Below, in pieces: positions 38,001-46,068 of a DNA stretch of 64,000 nucleotides. Positions within the stretch are counted from its first letter, which is position 1; every line of letters begins with the position of its first letter. Made by a program: the position numbers and the translations under genes. This DNA comes from Sulfurimicrobium sp963741495. Its GTDB lineage: Bacteria; Pseudomonadota; Gammaproteobacteria; Burkholderiales; Sulfuricellaceae. The stretch spans positions 186,001 through 250,000 of the forward strand of contig CAVUID010000018.1 in NCBI GenBank assembly GCA_963741495.1, in the 5' to 3' direction. The notes beneath the pieces are model-generated. The model saw nothing but the letters and a program-made list of their open reading frames with translations. It made no database searches and was not told where the DNA came from.

Positions 38001-38237
38001 GCCTTCGTGCCGGGTGTGGCTGCTGCCGATTACAAATTTACTTCGTCACTTTCTGCTCAGGTCCTGAAGCATCTGCTGCCTACCCTGAAGCCACTTACTG
38101 ACACCGCTCAGCCCTTGCCGGAACAGCGCGTACCAGGGAAAAAAGAAATGTCTCGTGGCGCTTCTGAAAATTCCACGCCTCGCCAGGATGAGTTGGTTGA
38201 TTCAACGGCAAAGGAAGAGGCAGGGGAGGCCGAGTAG
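35094..38237 (+). CDS. atypical class A penicillin-binding protein
   Basis: A 1047-residue membrane-anchored murein synthase. One N-terminal helix (about 12-38). GT51 glycosyltransferase motifs are divergent: LLFIENRELLD (usual E-D-x-x-F), PGGSTLATQIEK (usual GGSTITQQ) and WRKSIVVNYLN (usual ILExYLN). The transpeptidase part has SxxK in GSTAKL (about residue 500) and KTGTGDHR (about residue 925), so it looks catalytically competent. It is longer than usual. GTG start at 35,094 with no clear ribosome-binding site, so the true start is uncertain. C-terminal tail polar and probably disordered. Confidence 0.8.
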   Translation: MESGTPKRSILRRLIRFLALGFSAIFLIALIALGALAYYEGQTSTFQAEYLAQLGKSLNFELKSGPNPAFNVIQAGPYDERMGYSRIRDWTPRLREQGFQVSHQARISTQMQDLIDRGLFAPYREKNQAGLNVFDQHGEPQYGSLFPTRVYRNFDAVPSLVRDTLLFIENRELLDQANPKKNPAVEWERLGRAVLDKGIQAVRPEHDVPGGSTLATQIEKYRHTPNGLTLTAEDKLQQMASASVRAYLDGENTLPWRKSIVVNYLNTVPLAAVSGFGEVNGMGDGLWAWYGLDFERVNQILRAWSGSPAEVEAVAQVYKHVLSLMIAQRRPSGYLGGGHEALDALTNSHLRVLAAEGVIPASLRDAAIRVKLQFRKASIIEDNGAYSTRKAVNAVRVRLATLLGMDRLYELDRLDLAVKTTLNKDLQQKVTTILRQLGQPEYARAAGLYGERLLGAADPGRVIYSLNIHELTPEGAKLRIQADNFDQPFDINQGSKLDLGSTAKLRTLVNYLEIIEKLHLRYSATPIDELHKVESAPMDVLTRWSVDYLLEHEDKNLADMLDAALERRYSASPGEAFFTGGGVHYFHNFKREDDGQVLSVREATRNSVNLVFIRIMRDIERYYMFNMPNSSANILKDAKDPNRKIYLQRFADKEGKEFIGRFYQKYRNKKPQEVSEIFFSGVKPTRRRLAAAHRYIYPEASQAEFVAFMDARLPGFRNEKARAIAALYEELSPGQLSLADQGYTVRVHPLDLWLAAFLVQHPGALYKDAIEASAAERIEVYSWLINTSRKNAQDSRIRNLLEVEAFLEIHRDWKRLGYPFDYLVPSLATAIGSSADRPAALADLMGIILNNGVRPPANLIEELHFAAATPFETVYKRAPAKGVRMFSPELASAVRGALINVVQHGTASRLANAIVKDNGEHIAIGGKTGTGDHRYVTFSSAGVIKESRAVNRSATFVFFIGDRFYGTLTAFVPGVAAADYKFTSSLSAQVLKHLLPTLKPLTDTAQPLPEQRVPGKKEMSRGASENSTPRQDELVDSTAKEEAGEAE

Positions 38238-38495
38238 CTCGTGCTGGAATGTCAAATCTAGTCCCAAAGAGCTAATCACTTTGCTGTATTGAATATCCCT
38301 ACCATTTTCATGGCATAATTACAATCAGGCGATCACCTTAAAATGCATTAGGTAATCGCTGAGTATTAAGTGCAAATTGTGACAAAGATGTTGCGGATAT
38401 TCTGATCCGGTAATATCCTATCAACAATATTGATCTGAACATAAGTATAAGCTATGATTCGGTCATGACGGCGTCACAAATAATATGGGGAACCA

Positions 38496-39557
38496 GTGAA
38501 AACTTGTTGGTCTGAATGGATGCGCACTTTGCTGCTGGCCTGCCTGAGCGTTGTCTCGGTGGGTATTTTAGGCTGCGCGACAGAGGCGCCAAAGAAGAAG
38601 GATTATGGCGACCTGATGTGGCCCAGCCCGCCGGAGCAGCCGCGCATTCGTTTTGTCGCCGAGTATTCTGGCCAGAGCGATCTGGCAGTGAGAGATGAAT
38701 TGAAGGCGGCTTTGCTGGGCGAAGAGCGGGCTGGGTTGGCCCTTCAGAAGCCCTATGGCGTCACGGCTACCGCTGACGGCAAGCTGATCTACGTAACTGA
38801 CACCAAGCTGCGCGCCGTTGTGGTGTTCGACCTTGAGAAGAAAGAAGTGCGCGCGCTCCAGACCGATGCGCAAGGGGGGATGTACAATCCGCTGGAAATT
38901 CGCCTTGACAGCCGGGGGCGGATATATGTAACGGACTCCGAACGCAAGGAAGTGCTGGTGCTGAGTGCTGAGGGCAAAACGCTGATGGCCCTGGGCAAGA
39001 AAGAGGAAATAGGGCGTCCGACCGGCTTGGCGCTGGATGAGACGCGGAACCGGATGTATGTCGCTGACACTTCCAAGCACCGGGTGCTGGTATACGACAT
39101 GGAGGGCAAGTATTTATCTGTCTTCGGCGAGCGGGGTTCGGAGCCAGGGCAATTGAATTATCCGGTAAATCTGGCAGTGGATCGGCATGGCAAATTGCTG
39201 GTGTCCGATACGGGCAATTTCCGGGTTCAGGCATTCGATGGCGAGGGGAAATTCCTTAATGCCTTTGGCCAGCTAGGGGATTCATACGGCAGTTTCAGTC
39301 GTCCTAAAGGTATCGCGCTGGATTCCGATGACAATGTTTATGTGCTGGATGCGGCATTCAATAACTTCCAGATTTTTAACCGTGAAGGAAAGATTCTGCT
39401 CTTTGTGGGCACCATGGGTCGGGAGCCGGGCATGTTCTGGTTGCCAGCGGGGATATTTGTGGATGGCGCTGACAAAATCTATGTGGCCGACTCGATCAAT
39501 GGGCGCATACAGGTATTCCAGTATCTGAAGGAGAAAGGAGTCGCTATTGTTAAATAA
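38496..39557 (+). CDS. NHL-repeat beta-propeller lipoprotein
   Basis: A 353-residue exported protein. The signal sequence ends in a lipobox (VGILGC, Cys about residue 27), so it is lipid-anchored. About six NHL-type blades follow, each with a form such as GVTATADGKLIYVTDTKLRAV, GLALDETRNRMYVADTSKHR or NLAVDRHGKLLVSDTGNFRV. GTG start at 38,496 is supported by a GGGGA upstream; ATG 38,520 is possible. Such propellers act as rigid protein-binding or cofactor-free scaffolds. It opens the cytochrome region, in the same direction as the tetraheme, barrel, PQQ-propeller and octaheme genes. Confidence 0.85.
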   Translation: MKTCWSEWMRTLLLACLSVVSVGILGCATEAPKKKDYGDLMWPSPPEQPRIRFVAEYSGQSDLAVRDELKAALLGEERAGLALQKPYGVTATADGKLIYVTDTKLRAVVVFDLEKKEVRALQTDAQGGMYNPLEIRLDSRGRIYVTDSERKEVLVLSAEGKTLMALGKKEEIGRPTGLALDETRNRMYVADTSKHRVLVYDMEGKYLSVFGERGSEPGQLNYPVNLAVDRHGKLLVSDTGNFRVQAFDGEGKFLNAFGQLGDSYGSFSRPKGIALDSDDNVYVLDAAFNNFQIFNREGKILLFVGTMGREPGMFWLPAGIFVDGADKIYVADSINGRIQVFQYLKEKGVAIVK

Positions 39558-39704
39558 TGCAGTAAAAGGTATTGCCGTAAGTTGAAGTGACGGAAGATAA
39601 AACTAATGAAAGCCGGGTGATAATCCTGGGGTGTTGCAGGCAGTATGCGGTTGGTAATATTGGCTGTTGCCAAAAAATCAAGATTAATTTGGAGGAGTAA
39701 TATC

Positions 39705-40409
39705 ATGAAACAAACATCAATAAAACGGGTCTGGATGGCGGGGCTGGTTCTTGCCCTGACAGGCGTTTTTTCCGGAGGGGCGATGGCGGGCATAGCGCTA
39801 ACCAAGCATAACCTCTCTACATCGAAACCAGCTAGCGCAACAATTTATTCGTCGGACCAGACGGAAATCTGTATCTTCTGTCACACCCCGCACGATGCGA
39901 TCAAAAACAACAATATTCCTCTATGGAATCACACGCTTTCAACGACTGCTTCATATGGTGTTTACACCAGCCCGACTTATCAGGCGACGGATACTGCTGA
40001 TGTGGGGGGGGTAAACGCATCAACGGCGGCGGTCAGCAACCTGTGCTTGTCATGCCATGACGGCACGGTGGCAATCAATTCCTTCAATAACCCATCCAAC
40101 CTGAATCCGACTACCACTATGGTGGGCACGACTGGCGGGATGTTGCCTTCCGGAAATAGTAACTTGGGCACAGATCTGACCAATGATCACCCGGTCAATT
40201 TTACTTACAACACAACACTTGCTACAGCCGATGGCTCACTGGTCAATCCTGTGGACGCAACGGGTAGTGGTTTGACAAATGGCGTCAAGCTCTACAGTGG
40301 TAAAGTACAGTGCGCTTCCTGTCACGATCCACATACCAGCACTCAAGGCGCTTTCCTGCGTACTGCAATGACAGGCAGTCAGTTGTGTTTCTCCTGCCAT
40401 AGCAAGTAA
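39705..40409 (+). CDS. periplasmic tetraheme cytochrome c (doubled CXXCH type)
   Basis: A 234-residue exported cytochrome (signal peptide ending GGAMA). Four heme c sites: CIFCH, CLSCH, CASCH and CFSCH, arranged like proteins of the paired-CXXCH family. A Gly/Ser/Thr/Asn-rich middle (about residues 95-170) separates the pairs. The start ATG 39,705 is chosen for GGAGGAG nine bases upstream. The barrel gene starts nine bases after its stop, so this cytochrome may sit inside or beside the barrel (inference). Confidence 0.88.
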   Translation: MKQTSIKRVWMAGLVLALTGVFSGGAMAGIALTKHNLSTSKPASATIYSSDQTEICIFCHTPHDAIKNNNIPLWNHTLSTTASYGVYTSPTYQATDTADVGGVNASTAAVSNLCLSCHDGTVAINSFNNPSNLNPTTTMVGTTGGMLPSGNSNLGTDLTNDHPVNFTYNTTLATADGSLVNPVDATGSGLTNGVKLYSGKVQCASCHDPHTSTQGAFLRTAMTGSQLCFSCHSK

Positions 40410-40418
40410 CGTCTGGGT

Positions 40419-42254
40419 GTGGCTAAGGAAGGTGGTCGATGCGGCTCCGGGAGGGCCGGGGGTGCGTTCGTCGCACTTCTGCTCCTGATCCCGGGGTCAG
40501 CCCTGGCAGTCAGAGCTTCGGAACCGCAAAGCGGTGCGGGTCGGCTAACTTTCTACGGTTCAGTGGGTGTGGAGGCGGAAGACTACCAGTATGAGTCGGA
40601 CTATGGAACGCGTGACCGCACCAGGTTTCGCACGCGTTTTGATCTAAATGGGCGCGGATTTATCTGGGATCCGCGCTTTGCAACGTTCGATGCAGGAGTC
40701 ACCCTGCAAAGAGAAAGCGTGCAAACTAACGAGAATGATACTGGTGGAGATACCAGTTACAACATGCTCGGCTATCGCCTCAATACGACCTGGTTTGCCA
40801 ACAAGCCTTACCCCCTCACGCTTTATGCCAATCGCAGCCAGAGTACCGTTTCGGACTTCTGGAGTCCTTCTTACGAGTTGACTACAAATAACCTCGGCGC
40901 ACGCTGGGGACTGGAAAATCGATGGCTGGGGCGAAGTAATTTTTATCTGGACCGGACCAGCTCTGAATCGTCCAGTTCTCTGGTACCCCGCTCCGAACAG
41001 CAGCTTTCGCTGGGCCTGGACTCGAGCCAGAAGCTGCGACCCAAGCAATGGGGCGAGTCTGATCTCTCTTATGGCTATCGCTATACTGCCTGGGAGGAAC
41101 AGGTGTATGGAGGCAAGCAGCGTCAGAATTATCTTTACCTCAACGACCGTTCTCTTTTTGGGGACAAGGCTAACCTGACGGCAAATCTGACCTACTATGA
41201 TCGTAGCGACGAGTGGGGAGGGACGGGCTTGGACAATAATTCCATAGAGTCAAGATTTCTCGGTTTCAACAGCATGTACACCATACAGCAGACGGATAAT
41301 TTCCGTCATTTCTACGGGCTGGGTTTGGGGATGAATGACGCCGGAAGTTCGCAGAATACTTCACACAATATTTCAGGTGGCGCGAACTATCGTTTTAATG
41401 CGCAGTGGCAAGTCACAGGTATGCTGGGCTTGAGCGGCTCCAGGTCAGAGACGCCTGTATCGGGCCTGAATGAGGCCAGTCAGCAGCAGGAAACCACCTC
41501 GCTGACCGGCAACGTAGCGGCAATGTACACCGATACGTATTTCGGGAACTATCTTGTTAATGGCGGTTACACCCTTGGGCTGATGCGGACAGAGAGCACG
41601 GCAACCTATGGGGTGCCCGCGCAAGAGAACACTGTTCATACCGTCAATCTGGGCTACACGCGCATGAATTCCCCGATGTTTGCCGATTCGCTGCAACTGC
41701 GCATGAGCCAGACTGTGGGTGAGCCCAGTGGCAGCGAATCCAATATCCGTTACAGTGTTACCAGCATGCTGACGCAGAGCGACATGCTGCAGGGGATCGT
41801 TGAATTCCGTCGCTATCAACAGGAGTACACGATCTGGACGAATGATACAGTCACGTCCGACTACTATTATTACGGCACAAATTCACAAAGCACACGCATG
41901 GATTTCGGCTGGTCGCACCGTTTCGCTGATGCTGGCAGCCTGATGCTTTCTGCCGGTGCCACTCGCGGGGATAGTCAGGGCATCGCCTTTGATACGCGCT
42001 ATATGCAGGCGCGCGCCACCATGCGTCTGCGCAGTGCGCTTGACTGGACAGCCTTGGCGCGCTTGGAACAAATCGAAGGGTCTGAATATATCGCAGGCCG
42101 GAAGGTGACACTCGAGTCGGACCTGAATTACCGTATTGGCAAATGGCAGGCGACCGCGCGCTACCGATACAGAGATGCTCAGCAGGAGTTTGCTCCGTTC
42201 AAGGAACACTCGATCAACTTGTTGCTGAAGCGGGATTATGGCTTCCGTCTGTAA
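40419..42254 (+). CDS. outer-membrane beta-barrel protein, putative electron-conduit porin
   Basis: A 611-residue protein with a signal peptide (cleaved near residue 30, ALAVRA). After that it consists of alternating-residue strands rich in Tyr, Trp, Arg and Asn, such as RFRTRFDLNGRGFIW, NNLGARWGLENRWLG, SDLSYGYRYTAWEEQ and WQATARYRYRDAQQ. I expect well over twenty strands. No heme motif and no N-terminal CxxC of the MtrB type. GTG start at 40,419, nine bases after the tetraheme gene; the 3' end overlaps the PQQ-propeller gene by 17 bases. The operon suggests an MtrB-like role but homology is not shown. Confidence 0.75.
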   Translation: MAKEGGRCGSGRAGGAFVALLLLIPGSALAVRASEPQSGAGRLTFYGSVGVEAEDYQYESDYGTRDRTRFRTRFDLNGRGFIWDPRFATFDAGVTLQRESVQTNENDTGGDTSYNMLGYRLNTTWFANKPYPLTLYANRSQSTVSDFWSPSYELTTNNLGARWGLENRWLGRSNFYLDRTSSESSSSLVPRSEQQLSLGLDSSQKLRPKQWGESDLSYGYRYTAWEEQVYGGKQRQNYLYLNDRSLFGDKANLTANLTYYDRSDEWGGTGLDNNSIESRFLGFNSMYTIQQTDNFRHFYGLGLGMNDAGSSQNTSHNISGGANYRFNAQWQVTGMLGLSGSRSETPVSGLNEASQQQETTSLTGNVAAMYTDTYFGNYLVNGGYTLGLMRTESTATYGVPAQENTVHTVNLGYTRMNSPMFADSLQLRMSQTVGEPSGSESNIRYSVTSMLTQSDMLQGIVEFRRYQQEYTIWTNDTVTSDYYYYGTNSQSTRMDFGWSHRFADAGSLMLSAGATRGDSQGIAFDTRYMQARATMRLRSALDWTALARLEQIEGSEYIAGRKVTLESDLNYRIGKWQATARYRYRDAQQEFAPFKEHSINLLLKRDYGFRL

Positions 42255-43356
42255 CTTCCTTTGTGCGACTCTTTTTGCGGCCCTCGTGGTATGCCAGTCG
42301 ACAGCGCGGGCAGACAACTGGCCAATGCTTGGCGGCGGTCCATTGCATACCTCTCAGAGCTCAGACGCACTGCCTGCCAGAGATGTGATTCAGCAGTGGG
42401 AGGTTGCAACCGGTGGTCAGGTTTTTGCCGGGCCCGTTTCTGCTGCCGGCATGGTGTATGTCGCCAGCAGTAACAGGCGGTTGAACGCGCTGGACGCAAG
42501 AAATGGGCGAATTCTATGGCGTTTTGAAGCGGGTGGGCCTATTTTGGCTGAGCCAGCGATTGCCGATGGAATGGTCTTTGTCGTCGCCAGAAATGGCGAG
42601 GTAACGGCATTGTCTGCCTATGACGGCAAACGGCGCTGGCAGGTGAAAAATGTGGGTGGCGGGGTCGTTGCTTCACCGATTGTGCGGGACGGAAAATTAT
42701 ATCTGGGTAGCGTTGACCAGTTCCTGTATGCGCTGGATGCGAAAACCGGCAAGGAACTCTGGCGTTACCACGCGGTGGATTACAAGTATGGTGGCATCTA
42801 TGCTTCACCTGCGGCTGATTCCTCAAGAGTTTATGTTGGCGCAAAGAATGGGAAATTGCACGCTGTCCTTGGTGATACAGGAAGGCTGGCCTGGCAGGCT
42901 GATCTGGGCTCATCGCTCTATGGTGCACCGGCTTTGATTGAAGGCAAGATTTTTCAGGGTTCTTACGATCGTTTTGTCTATGCGCTTCAGTCTGATGATG
43001 GAAAAATTCTATGGCGTACTGAACTTGATGATTGGCCGCAAGGAACGCCAGCGCTGGCTGGTAACATGTTATATGTATGCAGCCGTAGTGGCGTTCTTTA
43101 CGGTCTGAATAAGGATGATGGCCGCATTGTGTGGCAGATGCCGCTGGGTGGGGAGGTTCGGCATTCCCCCAGCATTGGGCGCAATCACATCGGTATTGTG
43201 GCGACAATGGATGGTATTCTGGTTGGCGTTGATCTGGAGCGGCGGCGGGTGGCATGGGAGCAGAAATTGAAAGGAAGCGTTTTTGGAGGCCCTGCGATCA
43301 ACGATGGCAACGTGCTGGTAACGACTCAGGAGGGTGTGGTGAGCGCATGGCGTTAG
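42238..43356 (+). CDS. exported PQQ-like (WD/BamB-like) beta-propeller protein
   Basis: A 372-residue protein with a signal peptide (ending STARA). Seven or eight propeller blades carry the tryptophan-docking pattern: LNALDARNGRILWRF, VTALSAYDGKRRWQV, LYALDAKTGKELWRY, LHAVLGDTGRLAWQA, VYALQSDDGKILWRT, LYGLNKDDGRIVWQM. No obvious PQQ dehydrogenase active site, so it is probably a scaffold, as in BamB, and not an enzyme. The gene overlaps the barrel gene by 17 bases, so it is coupled with it. Confidence 0.85.
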   Translation: MASVCNFLCATLFAALVVCQSTARADNWPMLGGGPLHTSQSSDALPARDVIQQWEVATGGQVFAGPVSAAGMVYVASSNRRLNALDARNGRILWRFEAGGPILAEPAIADGMVFVVARNGEVTALSAYDGKRRWQVKNVGGGVVASPIVRDGKLYLGSVDQFLYALDAKTGKELWRYHAVDYKYGGIYASPAADSSRVYVGAKNGKLHAVLGDTGRLAWQADLGSSLYGAPALIEGKIFQGSYDRFVYALQSDDGKILWRTELDDWPQGTPALAGNMLYVCSRSGVLYGLNKDDGRIVWQMPLGGEVRHSPSIGRNHIGIVATMDGILVGVDLERRRVAWEQKLKGSVFGGPAINDGNVLVTTQEGVVSAWR

Positions 43357-43386
43357 CGGGTGTTGGCGCTTGAGACCACTGACAAC

Positions 43387-44475
43387 ATGAAACATCACCG
43401 TAGGTCGGGTTTTAACCCGACATCTCGGGCTGAAGCCCGGCCTACAGGGGTTGTGGACGTGCGGTGGTGGGTTTGCTTGTTGTTGATGCTTATGTCATTC
43501 CCTTTGAGCGCTGCGCCTCAGGAGGGCGCAAAGCCGAAAAAAGAATGGGATGAAAAAGGCCTGTTTGACCAGGTCGACGAAATTCCTCAACTGTTGCGCA
43601 AGGGAATAATTGGTGCGGAGCAGATACCCGATCCACACTGGCGCGATGACGGCAAGGGGTGTCAATCCTGCCATCAAGGCACGCCGCAGGGTAATGACGC
43701 GAAGTTGCGCACAAAGGACATCAACGCCATGTGCAACAATTGCCATGACACGGTTTCAGTGCACAACTATATTCATGCGGTAGGTATGGAGCCTTCTGCC
43801 GAGAAGCGCGACCGGATGTCGGATAACTTTCGGCAGGCGGTTAAGCGCGGCGGTGGTGTGCTGACTTGCATCGCTTGCCATGATCTGCCAATGCAGTGCA
43901 AGAAGGAGCGTTTCGAGGAAAAAGGGCTCAACCCGAGATTCTTTCGGGGCGGACCTTACTCAGCCCGCACAGATCTTTGCTTCAACTGCCACAACCCAAC
44001 GCACTATGAGCGCCTAAATCCGCATGACCAGATCAGCGACAAGGGAGAACTGAATACCCAGCGCTGCCTGGTGTGTCATAGCGTGACGCCCAATCGGCGC
44101 GACGCAAAAAGCATAAATGATGTCAGTTTTAACGTGACGGACGACCTGACCAAACTGTGCACTGGTTGCCACCCGTGGCGGCCTCATCCTGGCGGGGGGT
44201 GGGCGACATTCGCGACAAACTCGACCCGGGAGGGCCCGAACCATCTGGTCAAGCCACCCGAAGCAATTTTGAAACGGATCAAGGAGTCCGAGGAAAAGCA
44301 GAACGTTGTACTCCCGCTGGACCCTTCTACCGGGCGGGTGTTTTGTGCAACCTGCCATAATCCACACGAGCGCGGGGTACAGCGGCATGCACGTGCCGAC
44401 AAGGGTGCCGATGGGTACAAGCGCTTGCGCTTAACAGCTGAAGTGGCGATTTGTAACAACTGCCACAACAAGTGA
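43387..44475 (+). CDS. octaheme cytochrome c of the barrel operon
   Basis: Up to 362 residues. Eight heme c motifs: CQSCH, CNNCH, CIACH, CFNCH, CLVCH, CTGCH, CATCH and CNNCH. A signal peptide lies around WWVCLLLMLMSFPLSAA. Upstream of it the frame crosses a REP-like palindrome (RRSGFNPTSRAEARPTG), so the true start may be GTG 43,453 and not ATG 43,387. No C-terminal anchor, so it is soluble in the periplasm or at the surface. Last gene of the barrel operon. It is distinct in heme spacing from the three membrane-anchored octaheme proteins nearby. Confidence 0.85.
   Translation: MKHHRRSGFNPTSRAEARPTGVVDVRWWVCLLLMLMSFPLSAAPQEGAKPKKEWDEKGLFDQVDEIPQLLRKGIIGAEQIPDPHWRDDGKGCQSCHQGTPQGNDAKLRTKDINAMCNNCHDTVSVHNYIHAVGMEPSAEKRDRMSDNFRQAVKRGGGVLTCIACHDLPMQCKKERFEEKGLNPRFFRGGPYSARTDLCFNCHNPTHYERLNPHDQISDKGELNTQRCLVCHSVTPNRRDAKSINDVSFNVTDDLTKLCTGCHPWRPHPGGGWATFATNSTREGPNHLVKPPEAILKRIKESEEKQNVVLPLDPSTGRVFCATCHNPHERGVQRHARADKGADGYKRLRLTAEVAICNNCHNK
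43399..43447. repeat. REP-like palindromic repeat at the octaheme gene start
   Basis: Two adjacent stems, GTCGGGTT-TTAACCCGAC and CGGGCT-GAAGCCCG, bracketed by GTAGG and CCTAC. This is the pattern of a common intergenic proteobacterial repeat, present here within or just before the coding start. Confidence 0.8.
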
Positions 44476-44572
44476 CGGGAAAAAACTGAGCTCAGACTGT
44501 TGTGTTGGCGATGAAAGACTGAGGTTTAAACAGCTTTCTTTTGCCAACGCTTAAATCGGTAGTGCCATGACC

Positions 44573-45352
44573 TTAACGCTCTCTCCGAGCGTTGCGCAAG
44601 AGTGATGGCAGGTAAAACTCTTTGTACTGCTTGATGATGTTGGCCCCCTCGCCAAATGTCAGGCGCTGCGCCTGTTGCGGTGAATACATTAGTTGTACGA
44701 AATCGAGAGGTCCATTTTCTCTGTGACACTCGTCACAAAAAATGGGCTTTGGCGAAAATTCCTTGTGAATGTCGGTGTTAAGAAGCATCTTGCGCTGCTG
44801 AATGTCTCCCCCGCGGTCCTTGGTCGCTGATTCATCCAGAAGTTGTTGCGCTTCCTGATTTTCGTCCAGTCGTCTGGTCATGCCTTTTTCTGTTTTGAAT
44901 GGAACAATTGTTCCGCCATACTCCCCCGGTTGTCCTTTCAGGCTGGCCAGAGGGATATCTGTGCCGCGTTGAATCCACTTGTACTCGAATCGTTCGCCAT
45001 CCTTTGGTGCAATGTGACAAACTTCGCAAGCCATGAAAAACGAGTGGGCATTTAGCATGCCGCGTACTTCTTTTGATTTTGAATGAGATAGATCTTCATG
45101 GCATTTCATGCACCAGGATTTTGATTTGCTGCCCGCAAGCACTGAGTCATCTATGCCGTGAAAAGATTCGTAAATCATTTCCTGGCGCGGGACGGCTTTT
45201 TTCGCAAGGGTTTCGCCCGAACTGTTTATTCCCTTGAAATAGGTCAGATAAATCAGCCAAAAGGAGAAAATAATCAACAGCAGGCCCGTGGTCAGCATGA
45301 CAAGATGCACAAGGAGACGTTTTGGTGTGCTGGCACCACTGTGGTTATGCAT
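44573..45352 (-). CDS. module A: membrane-anchored triheme cytochrome c
   Basis: A 259-residue protein with one N-terminal helix (about residues 13-37) and three heme motifs: CMKCH, CEVCH and CDECH. It shares with modules B and C the signature N-x-H-x-x-F-x-x-C-x-x-C-H (LNAHSFFMACEVCH) and a C-terminal IKQYKEFYLP. The anchor and signature recall NapC/NrfH-like quinol-linked cytochromes, but the heme number is three. Its start overlaps the cytochrome b gene by eight bases, so both are made together. Convergent with the barrel-operon octaheme gene. Confidence 0.85.
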   Translation of the reverse strand: MHNHSGASTPKRLLVHLVMLTTGLLLIIFSFWLIYLTYFKGINSSGETLAKKAVPRQEMIYESFHGIDDSVLAGSKSKSWCMKCHEDLSHSKSKEVRGMLNAHSFFMACEVCHIAPKDGERFEYKWIQRGTDIPLASLKGQPGEYGGTIVPFKTEKGMTRRLDENQEAQQLLDESATKDRGGDIQQRKMLLNTDIHKEFSPKPIFCDECHRENGPLDFVQLMYSPQQAQRLTFGEGANIIKQYKEFYLPSLLRNARRER

Positions 45353-46067
45353 GGCCACGCCCTCCTTCAGCTGGATTGGTGGGTTTGGTTGCTTCTTCCG
45401 CCATGAGCTGGTCATGCCAAAGGGCATGCTCTTCTTTCACCAGGGCTTCAGAAATCTTTCCGTCAATAAATGCTCTGTTCATAGGGTAGACATGCGGGTT
45501 GAAATGGACGGCAAAAATATGACCTACGATAATCGCAAGAGCGGCCAGAGTGGCTTCCCCTAAATGCAGAGCATCTGCCACGTCCAGGTAGAATTTTGGC
45601 CAGTAGGATTGAGTCCACATCATGGCGCCAGTGCTGATGACAATGAACATGCCGAAATAAACGGAAAAATATTCGAGTTTTTCTAGATAAGTAAAACGGT
45701 CCAGTTTTGGCCGTTCTTTCCTGAATCCAATCATATACATGACGTTCTGGTATGCATCGACACCATCTTTCAGTCTTGGCAGCATGGCACGAATCCAGCT
45801 TTTGCCATCGGTCTTGAACAAAACGTAATAGAGGTGGTAGAAGCACACGGCAGTCACTGCCACGGCAGCGATGCGGTGAACGATTCCGCGCCAGTAAAAG
45901 ATCTCTTTTCCCGTTGAACCGAACAGTTTGCCGGCCCATTCTTCGCCCATCAGCATGAAGCCCGTGATGATCAGCAATGTCGTGGAAACAAAAAGAACGA
46001 CATGCTGAATTCTCTCGCTCTTCGTGAGTCGGACGAATGTTTTTTCGTTACTGCCATGCCCGCTCAT
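45345..46067 (-). CDS. module A: cytochrome b (b561/FdnI-like) subunit
   Basis: A 240-residue membrane protein with four helices. Candidate heme b ligands are in RIQHVVLF (helix 1), GIVHRIAAV and FYHLYYV (helix 2) and GHIFAVHFNPH (helix 4), as in formate-dehydrogenase gamma-type cytochromes. These exchange electrons with the quinone pool. It begins MSGHGSNEKTFVRL at 46,067, one base after the octaheme stop, and overlaps the triheme gene. Together the three genes form one quinone:cytochrome c module (inference). Confidence 0.87.
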   Translation of the reverse strand: MSGHGSNEKTFVRLTKSERIQHVVLFVSTTLLIITGFMLMGEEWAGKLFGSTGKEIFYWRGIVHRIAAVAVTAVCFYHLYYVLFKTDGKSWIRAMLPRLKDGVDAYQNVMYMIGFRKERPKLDRFTYLEKLEYFSVYFGMFIVISTGAMMWTQSYWPKFYLDVADALHLGEATLAALAIIVGHIFAVHFNPHVYPMNRAFIDGKISEALVKEEHALWHDQLMAEEATKPTNPAEGGRGHA

Positions 46068-46068
46068 T

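Noticed and set aside
38496..44475. Mtr/Mto/Pio-type iron or metal conduit
   Set aside because: No decaheme MtrA-like protein and no CxxC at the start of the barrel. The analogy is kept only as an inference, not as a gene assignment.
44526..44729. 67-residue minus-strand frame at the triheme 3' end
   Set aside because: Shadow of the module A triheme gene in another frame, without a start signal or family features.
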